A stretch of DNA of 64,000 nucleotides, from assembly GCA_902779575.1 (NCBI GenBank), contig CACZBW010000010.1:1-64000 (forward strand). Reading direction: 5' to 3'. The stretch comes from an uncultured Lachnospiraceae bacterium (GTDB taxonomy: Bacteria; Bacillota; Clostridia; Lachnospirales; Lachnospiraceae). The notes below the pieces were generated by a model, which ran no database searches, was not told the origin of the DNA, and saw nothing but the letters and a program-made list of their open reading frames with translations. The position numbers and the translations under genes were made by a program. Shown here in pieces: positions 1 to 10,200 of the stretch. Position 1 is the first letter of the stretch. Each line of letters begins with the position of its first letter.

Positions 1-950
1 AAGTCCACTGTATAAACCAATGCATAAACCGAAAACTGATCTGCAGTAAACTGTACACTCTCCCCCGACTCCGGTATCGATATTTCTTCCACCGGTTCCG
101 CTGGTGCTGAAGTCATCTGACTATTGGTACTGTCGCCTGCTCTCAGTGCAGAGCGTTCTGCTTCTGTTTTTACTACATTTTCAGAATTGGCTGCGGTACG
201 CTGATCAACTGCAGTTTCTCCCGAAGAATCCTTCGCTGATCCATCTGCCTCATCTGTTACAGACGCAGCAGCCTTCACAACTTCTTCCTGACTGATTCCC
301 GAAGAGGGAACTTCTTCCGCATTTCCTTCGTTATCAACATGGATAACCAGAGATTCTTCTTCCTCTTTCTTTTCTTCCGCCGTCAGGATAACACTGATCG
401 GAAGAAGCGGTTCTATCTCACGACCATCTTTGTCGGAGAATGTAATATCTACAGCATGAATCTGACTGACACGCGAACTGACAGCCTCTTCGATGGTTGA
501 TAATGTCTCCTGATCTTCCACGTCTTTTACAGACATTGAAGTTCCTTCCGGGAAGGCTCCGGAAGGGGCGTTTACAACGACAAAGACTGTCCCGGTATCT
601 GCGGTAAATTTCTGAGCAGGCATATAGATGTCTGCCTCTGTCTCATCATAGATATTCTCGGTCTCTGCTTCCGTCTCTCCGCCTGAATACCGAGTATTCG
701 CTTCCGTTTCAATCCCTTCGGCGTCTTTTGTCAATGCGGAAGGATATTCCGGATCCGCTTCTGTATGATCTTCCGTCTCATTCTCCGGACGGACAGACAT
801 CCCTTCTGATTGAGAAGTACTCTCTTCTTTCCGGACCGTAACAGTCTTATCCTCTGAAAAATGGATCGTCACGCTCGCCGAAACCGAAGAAGTAAACAAT
901 AAGATACACAGAAATACAGCCAATACTCTCTTAAGAAAATGACCTGACAT
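1..950 (-). CDS. SpaA/Cna_B-like surface protein, N-terminal part (runs off the left edge)
   Basis: The open frame starts at ATG 950 and is still open at base 1, so only about 316 N-terminal residues are visible. Residues 1-26 form a signal peptide (basic MSGHFLKR, then a hydrophobic run ending near SVSAS). An acidic Glu/Thr-rich stretch follows (TEAETE-type motifs), then a module with the motifs VVVNAPSGAFPEGT and AVDITFSDKDGREIEP, and near the edge FTADQFSVYALVY. Modules of this kind occur at the N-termini of long clostridial SpaA/prealbumin-fold adhesins, and the broken adhesin gene at 4.2-11.5 kb has the same FxADxFSVYA motif. A GGGGGATAAAAG ribosome site precedes the ATG. The protein is presumably exported and wall-anchored, but the anchor lies outside the window. 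Ligand unknown. Confidence 0.8.
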   Translation of the reverse strand, partial: MSGHFLKRVLAVFLCILLFTSSVSASVTIHFSEDKTVTVRKEESTSQSEGMSVRPENETEDHTEADPEYPSALTKDAEGIETEANTRYSGGETEAETENIYDETEADIYMPAQKFTADTGTVFVVVNAPSGAFPEGTSMSVKDVEDQETLSTIEEAVSSRVSQIHAVDITFSDKDGREIEPLLPISVILTAEEKKEEEESLVIHVDNEGNAEEVPSSGISQEEVVKAAASVTDEADGSAKDSSGETAVDQRTAANSENVVKTEAERSALRAGDSTNSQMTSAPAEPVEEISIPESGESVQFTADQFSVYALVYTVD

Positions 951-967
951 CTTTTATCCCCCGTTGG

Positions 968-996
968 TTTTTTCAGATCGGAAGGATCTGAAAAAA
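968..996 (-). promoter_or_regulatory. 12-bp perfect inverted repeat in the leader of the left surface-protein gene
   Basis: Arms TTTTTTCAGATC (968-979) and GATCTGAAAAAA (985-996) flank a 5-nt loop. The element lies just upstream of the ribosome binding site of the minus-strand gene starting at 950, so it would form in that mRNA's leader. It has A/T-rich outer pairs like an intrinsic terminator, but the GC core is only six pairs. It could attenuate or stabilise the transcript. Confidence 0.5.
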
Positions 997-1082
997 ATGA
1001 TAAAGCATATTCTGATTAAGCATAATCCGCCAAATACATACTTATTTGCATTCTACCAATCACTTGCTGACAAATATTAGAC

Positions 1083-1107
1083 ACAAATGCTCTATATTTG
1101 CATTTGT
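1083..1107. promoter_or_regulatory. 8-bp inverted repeat, candidate operator between divergent genes
   Basis: ACAAATGC (1083-1090) and GCATTTGT (1100-1107) are perfect inverted arms around nine A/T-rich bases. The site lies in the 290-bp divergent region between the surface-protein gene and sstT. The spacing resembles a dimeric regulator site. The regulator is unknown. Confidence 0.35.
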
Positions 1108-1173
1108 AAGTTTTTCGCTGTCTTCCGAGAGACTTTTTCAAAACAAATCAGAATAAATACGGTTTGTGAATAG

Positions 1174-1203
1174 TAGACAAAAAGATGTGTGTAATGGTAT
1201 TCT
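1174..1203 (+). promoter_or_regulatory. Candidate sigma-A promoter for sstT-sdaA
   Basis: TAGACA (1174-1179) and TATTCT (1198-1203) are separated by 18 bp, about 55 bp upstream of sstT. The -10 match is weak, so this is a tentative call. Apart from this and the inverted repeats, nothing further was recognised between 951 and 1240. Confidence 0.4.
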
Positions 1204-1240
1204 GTATGGGTAATCAGTAACATTTTTTAGGAGGGGATCC

Positions 1241-1288
1241 ATGAAGAAAAGGAGGTATATATGCTTATCAAAAAATGGAATTCTCTGA
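1241..1288 (+). CDS. 15-codon leader ORF overlapping the sstT start
   Basis: AGGAGG at 1229-1234 is followed six bases later by ATG 1241. The frame encodes MKKRRYICLSKNGIL and stops at 1286-1288, inside sstT in another frame. Its AAA-AGG-AGG codons are themselves the ribosome binding site of sstT (ATG 1261). A ribosome translating the leader would therefore cover the sstT initiation site. That both sites are well formed is seen; a regulatory role is inference. The alternative is that the first AGGAGG-ATG pair is a chance duplicate. Confidence 0.4.
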   Translation: MKKRRYICLSKNGIL

Positions 1289-2484
1289 GTCTGATTGTAC
1301 GGATCTGTATCGGCCTTGTGATTGGTGCGGTTCTGGGACTGCTCCTTCCCGGCTGGACATGGATCGGTGTACTGGGCACTTTGTTCGTCGGCGCATTAAA
1401 GGCCATCGCTCCGCTTCTGGTCTTTGTTCTGGTCGCTTCATCGCTGGCAAACGCAAAAGGCAACAATATGTCCAAATTCCGCACAGTCATATTCCTCTAT
1501 CTTTTCAGCACGCTCTGTGCGGCAATTGTTGCGGTACTTGTGAATTTCGCGCATCCGGTCACCCTTACCCTGACCGGCTTAAATGCAGCCGAAGGATATA
1601 CGCCTCCAGGTAGCATGAGTGAGATCATCCTGAATCTTCTGAAGAGCATCATCGCCAACCCGGTCGACGCTCTGGCCAATGCCAACTATATCGGCATCCT
1701 TTTCTGGGCGATCATCTTCGGTCTCGCGCTGAAAAATGCCAGCGGCGGAACAAAAAAGATCATGGAAGATCTGGCTGACGGAGTATCCATGGTCGTTCGC
1801 TGGGTCATCAGCTGCGCTCCTTTCGGTATTCTCGGCCTTGTATTTGAAGCTGTTTCCACGAGCGGCCTGGAAATCTTCACTACCTATGGAGAACTGGTTC
1901 TCGTTCTGGTCGTGTCCATGCTTCTGGTTGCCCTTGTGGTAAATCCGCTGATCGTCGGCGTTACGCTCCGGCATAATCCGTATCCGCTGATTCTCAAATG
2001 TATCCGCCAGAGCGGCGTGACTGCATTTTTCACCAGAAGCTCCGCGGCGAATATTCCCGTAAATATGGAACTCTGCAAGGAACTTGGTCTGGATGAAGAT
2101 GTGTACTCGGTCTCGATTCCGCTTGGATCAACGATCAATATGGACGGGGCCGCGGCAGTAATCACTACCTTTGCACTCACAGCGGCCTACTCGGTTGGCG
2201 CGGAAATAACCCTGCCCATGGCACTGCTTCTCAGTATCGTGGCGACCTTCTCCGCATGCGGTACGTCGGGTGTTGCCGGCGGTTCCCTTCTTCTGGTTCC
2301 GCTGGGATGTTCTCTGTTCGGCATTTCCAATGACGTGGCCATGCAGATTGTCGGCGTCGGCTTCATCGTAAGTGTTATTCAGGATTCACTGGAAACTGCG
2401 CTGAATTCCTCCGGCGATGTTATCTTTACGGCGACCGCGGAATTCCGCGACTGGAAGAAACAGGGAAAGGAGCTGCCTATCTGA
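1261..2484 (+). CDS. sstT: Serine/threonine:sodium symporter SstT
   Basis: A 407-residue membrane protein of the dicarboxylate/amino acid:cation symporter (DAACS) family, expected to import serine or threonine with sodium. The start MLIKKWNSLSLIVRI matches the usual SstT N-terminus and follows an AAAGGAGG site. Hydrophobic helices cover most of the chain. The family substrate/ion motifs are visible: TRSSAANIP at 268-276 (first re-entrant loop) and NMDG at 293-296, followed by a Ser/Gly-rich second hairpin (SACGTSGVAGGS). The serine dehydratase gene begins one base after its stop codon, so the pair forms a serine uptake and deamination unit, which supports serine as the main substrate. Confidence 0.93.
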   Translation: MLIKKWNSLSLIVRICIGLVIGAVLGLLLPGWTWIGVLGTLFVGALKAIAPLLVFVLVASSLANAKGNNMSKFRTVIFLYLFSTLCAAIVAVLVNFAHPVTLTLTGLNAAEGYTPPGSMSEIILNLLKSIIANPVDALANANYIGILFWAIIFGLALKNASGGTKKIMEDLADGVSMVVRWVISCAPFGILGLVFEAVSTSGLEIFTTYGELVLVLVVSMLLVALVVNPLIVGVTLRHNPYPLILKCIRQSGVTAFFTRSSAANIPVNMELCKELGLDEDVYSVSIPLGSTINMDGAAAVITTFALTAAYSVGAEITLPMALLLSIVATFSACGTSGVAGGSLLLVPLGCSLFGISNDVAMQIVGVGFIVSVIQDSLETALNSSGDVIFTATAEFRDWKKQGKELPI

Positions 2485-2485
2485 T

Positions 2486-3697
2486 ATGAAAAGCATAACC
2501 AGTGTTTATAAGATCGGTAACGGACCCTCCAGTTCCCATACAGTTGGTCCCTATCACGCTGCGCAAACTTTTGGTTCCCGCTATCCGGACGCGGATTCCT
2601 ATGAGGTGACGCTGTTCGGATCGCTGGCATTTACCGGAGAGGGACACGGTACGGGAAAGGCTATCCTCGAAGGCCTTCCCGGTGCAAAGATTGTATTTGA
2701 CCGTGATACTTCAGATCTGCCACATCCGAACACCATGCTGTTCAAGGCATTTAAGGATGGGAAAGAAATCGCGGCCACCCGGATCTTTAGTATCGGTGGT
2801 GGTTCCATCCAGATCGAAAATGAATCCTCCGAAGAAGACCGCGAAGTTTATCCGCAGAAGAATTTCTCCGAAATCGTAGCGCTCTGCAATCAGGAAAATA
2901 TCAGTATTATTCAGCTGATCTACATTCTGGAGGGATATAAGCTCCGCGACAGCCTGAGGAAAGTCTGGCGCGCCATGCAGGACGCAGTAGAGCGCGGGCT
3001 GCAGGCGGACGGCATTCTTCCTGGCGGATTGAAGCTTACGAGAAAGGCAAAATATCTTTTTGAGAAGCGCTGCTACAATGAGAGCGCGGATGTAACGATG
3101 AACCGCATTATCGCAGCCTATGCCTATGCGGTCAGTGAAGAAAACGCTGCGGAAAACCTTGTTGTTACCGCTCCTACCTGCGGCAGCTGCGGCGTTCTTC
3201 CCTCAATCCTCTACTATATGTACAAGGACAGGGGTTTCCCCGAGGAAGAAATCCTAGACGCCCTCGCCGTCGCCGGGCTGGTGGGAAATGTAATCCGCAC
3301 CAACGCCAGCATTTCCGGCGCGGAATGCGGCTGCCAGGCGGAAATCGGAAGTGCCTGTTCCATGGCTGCCGCAGCTGTTGCCCAGCTCTACGGACTAAGT
3401 ATTGACCAGATCGAATACGCCGCCGAGATCGCAATGGAGCATAATCTCGGCCTGACCTGCGACCCCGTGGGCGGCCTGGTACAGATCCCCTGCATCGAGC
3501 GGAACGCGGTTGCCGCGATGCGCGCGCTCAGTTCCGTTAATCTCTCCCGCTTCCTCTACGCAACCAGAAAGATCTCCTTTGACGAAGTAGTTGCGACGAT
3601 GTACCGCACTGGTCTGGATCTGAATGAAAAATACCGCGAGACAGCGCATGGCGGCCTCGCGCAGATCTATCAGGAGAACCTGGAAGCAAAGAACTGA
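2486..3697 (+). CDS. sdaA: L-serine ammonia-lyase, iron-sulfur type, single chain
   Basis: Converts L-serine to pyruvate and ammonia using an oxygen-labile [4Fe-4S] cluster. The frame is open from 2417, but ATG 2486 gives the family N-terminus MKSITSVYKIGNGPSSSHT and follows GGAAAGGAG located in the end of sstT, so translation is probably coupled. The 403-residue chain carries the beta-type domain first (GPSSSHTVGP, 13-22) and then the alpha domain with cluster cysteines in TAPTCGSCG (C232, C235) and later cysteines in ECGCQAEIG and GLTCDPVGG. It is somewhat shorter than E. coli SdaA but appears complete. It acts in the cytoplasm on serine brought in by SstT. Confidence 0.93.
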   Translation: MKSITSVYKIGNGPSSSHTVGPYHAAQTFGSRYPDADSYEVTLFGSLAFTGEGHGTGKAILEGLPGAKIVFDRDTSDLPHPNTMLFKAFKDGKEIAATRIFSIGGGSIQIENESSEEDREVYPQKNFSEIVALCNQENISIIQLIYILEGYKLRDSLRKVWRAMQDAVERGLQADGILPGGLKLTRKAKYLFEKRCYNESADVTMNRIIAAYAYAVSEENAAENLVVTAPTCGSCGVLPSILYYMYKDRGFPEEEILDALAVAGLVGNVIRTNASISGAECGCQAEIGSACSMAAAAVAQLYGLSIDQIEYAAEIAMEHNLGLTCDPVGGLVQIPCIERNAVAAMRALSSVNLSRFLYATRKISFDEVVATMYRTGLDLNEKYRETAHGGLAQIYQENLEAKN

Positions 3698-3840
3698 AAA
3701 ACCGACTTGGGTTTTGCCATGTTCGTACAGAGACGCTTTTATTGCGTCTATATTGACTGGCAAAAAGGAGATTCCAGTTCATCTAAACCTGTGGAGCTTT
3801 ACTCTGCTAAATACAGAGAAATTTCCCCCAGTGACATAAA

Positions 3841-3882
3841 AACGTCCGGCTCATAACCTTTCAGCCATGAGCCGGGCGTTTT
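3841..3882. terminator. Bidirectional intrinsic terminator
   Basis: AACGTCCGGCTCAT and ATGAGCCGGGCGTT pair around a 12-nt loop and are flanked by A and T runs. It lies 144 bp past sdaA and upstream of the convergent adhesin stop, so it can serve both strands. Confidence 0.75.
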
Positions 3883-4223
3883 CAGCATTCTCCGGAAACT
3901 GGGTTTCTTGCTTATTCGATACAGGAAATAATACTGCATTCTTGCAGAAAACGGCAAAACCCAGGAAGATTGTTTTGACGGATTGCTGCCAGTGTAGAAT
4001 CATCCGGATCAGAATCATCATCAAGGAAGTTCTGGGCATATGTTGTTGTGGATCGTACTGCCGCATGATGACATCTTTGGTTTTATCTTCCATAAATATC
4101 ATAAAGCGTAACGTCAATTTTCTAAAGTCCCCTGTTTTTAGACAAGACACTGCGGTCAATTCCCACAGAGCCTGTCGTCATTGAATACTGTTTATTCTTT
4201 TTTGCACAACGACTGCACACCTC
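3883..4223. other. Intergenic stretch without a recognised gene
   Basis: Open frames of about 100 codons exist on both strands, but none has a convincing ribosome site or recognisable family. A short minus-strand frame contains a Leu/Asn/Asp-rich, protein-like segment cut by stops, which could be a decayed coding remnant. No repeat or transposon end was found. Confidence 0.4.
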
Positions 4224-7200
4224 TCACGCCGCCTTTCTCCGTCTCCGCTTCATCACGAATGCCGCGCCTGCAATGCTTGTGAGCATGAAGCCAGGGAGGT
4301 AGAAAAGATATGTGCCGGGGCCGCCGGTGGAAGGAAGCTCATAGCCGGGGTTGTTGTAAATTTTCACCTCATAGATCACTGTGCCGTCTTCCTGTTCTTT
4401 CACTTTAGCCGTGAACGGCTGATTGTTTCCATGATCCGGTTGCTGGTATATAACGACCTTTTCCTTTCTCGTTTTGTCAATCGTTACTGTCACATACCCG
4501 GACAGCTGATTGTAACCGGCTGGAGCCAGCGTTTCCTCCAGAATATAGGTGCCGTCAACGAGCTCGAAAACCGTGACAGGTTCCTCCCCTTCCGATGATT
4601 TGGCGAGAACACCGTCCGCGCCCGAGGTTAGACTGCCCTCGACAAGACTGTCTGCAGTCGCCTGCGTTCCGTTGTAGAGATTGAAGGTCGCGGCCGCCAG
4701 CGGGATTTCCTGATCCACCGTACTGCCCGGAGTCACCTTTACAAACCGGATCTTTTTCAGCGCCAACTCGTTCGTAACAGGAATCGTGTAAATCACGTCG
4801 GCGCCTTCACCCGTCTGCGTAACGGAAATGAATGATTCTGTCGGTTCTCCCTCTTCGGGGGTGACTTTCAACTTCGCGCTAACGCTGTCTGCGTCAACAT
4901 GTATGAGAATAATTCCTTCTGAAGCCTTATACCCGCTAGGCGCGTCGGTTTCCACCAGCACATAGTCCCCGCTGGGCAGCAGACCGATCTCGGCGATGCC
5001 CAGGCTGTCTCCTGTTGAGACTGACGTCATCCCTGTCTTGATTGCTCCGCCCTGCGGCTCGCTTTCATAAGCCTCTGCCGTGTACAGATCGAATTTTGCC
5101 CCGCCCAGAGGCTCCCGATCTTCTGTGTTTTCCGCATCGTCCGTTTTCAGGATCCGGATGTTCTTCATCTTTCCATTCAGGACGGTGAGGGTGTACGTGG
5201 TCAGTCCCGTATTGTCGTCCGGGCCGGTCACTGTCTGAATAACAGGAAACTCCGGATTGATGGTGACTTTTCCATCTTTTCCGATCGTGAAGCAGAGATC
5301 TGTGGCCAGCTTATCATAATCCCCAACTGCCTGCGTCTCGGTTAGGTAGTAGGTTCTGCCCCAGGTCAGATGTTCCAGCGTAATGGCTTCTTCACCGTCT
5401 TTCACAGGGACACCGTTTCCGTTTGTCTCAAGATCTTCATAGCCATTGATCGGAAGATAATCTCTGACCTTCTCTCCGTTTTCATTCGTCACCTGATTGT
5501 ACAGAGCGAAGTGTACTCCTTCGATCTTCTGCTCCTGATTTTCCGCGTCCGCTTTCACGACATGAAGCTCGGCGGGCCGGTTACGGATGGTGATGGCCGC
5601 CATCTCGGCTTCTTTTGCTTCTGTGGTTTCCGTGGCCTCCTGGGCTTCCATGGCTTCCTGGAACTTAAAGTATTCATTCGGCTCTCCCGGACCGGTCACA
5701 GATGTGACCTTCATCGTGCCGTCGTTGTCCTCCTCGACTGTGATGGTAAGAGGGCTGTCCAGCGCAACATAGCCCTTCGCAGTTTCGATTTCTGTCAGGG
5801 TATAAATCCCCGGATTCAGATACGCAATGGTAATCAGGCCGTCGGAGGCTCTGGAAGTATAGGTTGGCGCCGCTACATCATCCCTGTTTTCATCTTTCAG
5901 GGTAAACACAGCCCCGGCCAGCGGGTCTTCCCAGTCCCAGAGCGTTTTATAAAGCTTAATGCCGGGACGGGAATTTGTCACCGTGTCAAGGCGGACGTTC
6001 TCATGCTTCCCGGTCTTCTGACCCCGCTGATAACTCACCATATAAGCGATGGCGTCCTGGTGAGTTCCACCGATGGGCGTCCCACCGACGGTGAGCTTGT
6101 TGTTGTCCTGCTCTCCGGTAATCGGAGTAACTGCAACATTCTCTGTGATCGTCACTTTTCCGTCCCCGTCGATCTCAAGACCGTATTCGTCCGTAGTGGT
6201 CACAGTTACCTCGTAGACATTGAAGTCTTCGAAATTATACACTTTTTCGCCGTCTCTCAGATCGTCGAAGAAGTAATAGATCTCCGTCTCCGAAGTGGGA
6301 AGCCTGTAGACCCTGTCTTCCAGAAGCACATTTTTTCTGTACACCGCAAAAAAGATATCGTCGTGACTTTGCATGAAGTCCTTGTCGGTCCAGATCTTCT
6401 GTACCGTGAGTCCCCACCCTCTCTGGTTTCGAACCTCGATCTTGGGGTCCTCATCGGCATACATCGTCCCGGAGATCCCGGTGTTTGGCATTGTTTTGTG
6501 TTCTTCCTCAGGACTGACATCCACGCGGGTATAGCCGTCGAAGATACGCAGTGTGTAGCCGCGCGGAATCTCATTTCCCTGCTCCTCCACCTTCCATTTC
6601 GAGCCGATGATCAGTTGGCGGACTTCCACCGTGTGGTCTGCCGGAATCTTGGAGATTGAACCGTACTGGGATGTCGCGAAGGCAATTGCCTCCCGTTTCG
6701 TGCTGCTGAGCGTATTAAGATATACACTCAGACCGTTCGGCCCGTCGTAATCTGTAATCTCCAGGGAGACAAATTTCTGCTCGTCAGCGTCCCACCTGCA
6801 GTAATTATCGTTGGCGTCTTTCACATAGTAGGTGTAAAAATTCGCTGGGGGAATGGTATCCGTGACGCTGTTCTCGTCGCCCAAGTAGAGCCGGAAGCTA
6901 AAAGGCGTGTCGTCATCGGCATAAGTCAGAGGCTCTCCCGCCTCATTATACAGTTTCTTGGTGATGGACAGGGTGCGCATCGCGCCTTCGCTGACATGGT
7001 TGTCAAAATCGACTCTGGAGCGGTTTTCTGTAGTATCTGAAGATGTCTTGTAGTCGCATCTTTTTGTTGTACCGATCGTGTTTTTGGTCACAGTGTAGCC
7101 TGCGCTGCTCCTGTAGTGTTCGTCCTGCTCCGTCAGTTCCTTTCCTTCTCCGCTCAGAAGCATGTTATTTGCACGCACCTCATCGTATACATCCGGGTTG

Positions 7201-10200
7201 ATGCCGCACTCGACAACATAATATTCCCTTGCACCCTCCGGCATCTCCACTTCCGCGGACTGTCCGGGTTTCAGGAAAAAGACGTGCTGATAAGCTTCCG
7301 TACCGTCCGCCGGCGTAAAGGTTGCGGCGTACTTGACAGGTGTAGTGTTTCCTGCATAGTGCACCAGGGCGCTCTCCCCCTCTTGATCACCCAGCAGATG
7401 CCACTCGCTGTCATCTGTGCTGAAGTACCAGACCTGATAGGGGAATTCGATCAGGTCGTTGTCCTGGAGTTCGGTGCCGGAGAGCTGCTTGCTAAAGACA
7501 AAATTCCCGGGCTTGACCGCGGCGAGGTTGAAGCGCATTTTCAGGTTCGAGGCGCCGGCACCGCGTTCCATGTAGAACATGCGCATAGTGTGTTCTGAAT
7601 AATCGGTGAACACGTACTGACCGTTTTCGTTTGTCGTAAAGATCTCATTCAGTTTGGCATTAATCTCATCTTCTGACATTCCCCTCGCCTTATAATTCGC
7701 ACGGAACGTATCATACAGCGTTGAATTGCCGTTCGAGCTGGTGATCACGCCGGTCCGAAAGTTCACTGTACCAACCTGTGCACTGTGGACACCGCCAAGA
7801 TCCAGGACCAGCTCCCCGTCCACATAAAGCCAGAAGTCGTCATCGCCGGAGAATTCGAAGATGATGTCGTGACCCCAGGCATCCAGCCCGCTTGCAGTCT
7901 GGGTGAAGCTTGCGCTCATCTCCATACCGAAGAAGTAATCGACGCCATCTCCGTCTGTTTCGTTCCTGCCTTTATTGTTGTCTCCGATGAGATAAAGCTT
8001 TTCTCCCTTCCTCGCGTCAAGGTCAGAAAGCTCATTTGCTTTTACGTCCGTCTGATTCGTGATAATATTGCCATTGCTGTCTATCGCATATCCCTTATCA
8101 GCGGAAATATCATTATATGGCATGAACTGGCCATGCTCTCTGGTATTTTTGTGTTCTTCATTTCCAACAATGGCGCCGATCTGGTCATAGACCGTAAAAT
8201 TGCCGGTAGTCTCGTCAAAGTGTGCAAAGTTCTGGGTGCTGTCATACACGAAGTAACCGCTCTCGTTGTAGACGCTCTGAAGGAACAGATGGTTTGCCGG
8301 TACACTGTCACTTGTAAACAGCTTATTTAACGATTTATTGTTTGATATAACTGTCGGATAATCGTCATCCAGATCTGTGCTCAGCAGCCCCTTCCCGCCG
8401 CCCGAGGTGCCCATTACATCGGTTTGATGCTGGTTTCGGGCATTATCTGAAGGATCGTTAAAGTCGATCATCTTCATGGTGATGCCGTATTCATTGCTGT
8501 CCACGGTCGCCACAGTAGTAGGATTCGGAGCGGTCTGCCTCGGCTCCATAATGGCAAAATAGAAATCCTGCGCTTCGGACAGCGCACAGGGGACCACTTT
8601 GCCGTTTTCCACCTTCAGGCCGGAGTAGGCATACTGCGCATCGTCCCATGCGATGATGGTGGTGTAGTTCTGCCCGTACCGGCGTCCGTTCAGATTGATG
8701 CTGGCATCGTTCAGAACTGCACCATCGTTGAAGATCGTGTCCGCCGAGACCTGAGGGACGAGATAATTATCGTATTGGGTATTCTGAAGCCAGAAATAAT
8801 AGCTCAGAGATCCGTCGGAATTCGTCCCTTCCGTGAACGTCCAGAGCGCAGTGTTGATGTGGGTCCCGATCCATTCGATGTTGTCGCCGGTGTCATAACA
8901 CGGAATCAGAGTGCCGTCATAGTCTACCGCGTAGAATTCATACTTTTTCTTCGTATCATTCCAGACGCGGGTATAGATGACCACTTTCTGGCCATTGTCA
9001 ACATTCTCCGTATCGCTGACGCTGACCTTTTTCGCTGTATACAGGTTGAAATCGTCATCGTTCAAATCGGATTTTTTAACGAGATTCAGCCATTTTGTGG
9101 CTCCGTTGCTGTTTGTTCCCCAGAAACCGCTGCCGGCGCTGCCGTTGAGCTCAATCGAGTATCCATTCACGGTAAAGGAGTATTTGCCGCTGTTGGCGCC
9201 TGTGCCCGGCACCGCCTTAAAGACGGAATATATTTCATCCGGTTCGTCCGAAAGAGTTAACGCCTGTCCGTTCAGCGTGAGGTATTTCCCGTCAGATGAT
9301 TTGATATAGTATTTATCCTCTTCAACACAGTCAAATGTCCAAAGGGGGATCTCACTGTTCTCTGCCACCAGAAGGATACCGTCATTGTCCAGCACGTCCG
9401 GACGCATAAGCATATCCTGACCTGCAAGATGTTTATCATCCTTTGTCTCTGCCATCAGGGCTGCGGCGATAGCGCTGTCGTTGTGATAGGCAATGCCGAA
9501 GGTTTCGCCGTCGAGTCCGTAGGGATCGTCCGGAAGCTTGCGGGAGGACGCGTATGTGATGGTGATTTGAGCGTTACCGGCATTGGTATTGGCTGTGTAA
9601 AAACGGATTCCCTTACCGCCATCGGAATACTGAAGCCATCTATTATCGCCGCTCTTTTTCATATAGAACTTGCCTTCAGAAGCCTGGCTCAATTCAAAGG
9701 TGACGGCACTGTTTGTATTTTCCACCAGCCCTGCCAGATTACCGCTCGGATTGTTTACATACCGCTTTACCGGATTGCCGTTCCCGTCATCGACATAGGT
9801 ATAGAGATAATAGCGGTCCGTTCCTCCTGCAGATTCAAAATACCAGCCGTCCGCCTCCAGATAATTATTACCGCAAGTATAAAAGCAACTGTCCTTATTC
9901 ATGCTGTTGAGGAAATAGCCGTGTGACTGTGTGGACAGCAGGAATTCTGATTTCAGGTTTTCCGCCAGTTCAGCCAGATTCTGTACCGTTTCAAGTGTAA
10001 CAACTGCCGGCTCCTGTGCTTCCACAATGGCGTATACCGAAAACCCGTCCGCGGCAAAACTGACCCGGCTGCCGGCAACTTCGATACCGTCCACCACATC
10101 ACCGGTCTCAGCTCCGTCGGCAAAATGAACGACCATGGTTTCCCCCGTCGCTTCATCTCCGGCTTCTTTGTCCGCCAGCTCAATCCTTACATCGACTGTC

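Noticed and set aside
3867-4184. Open frames of about 100 codons on both strands after sdaA
   Set aside because: No ribosome site or family; overlapping frames on both strands in a spacer with a terminator.
5370-6659. Plus-strand open frame of 429 codons opposite the adhesin gene
   Set aside because: Antisense to a gene with clear domains; no ribosome site or family motifs; skewed composition typical of the reverse frame of repeats.
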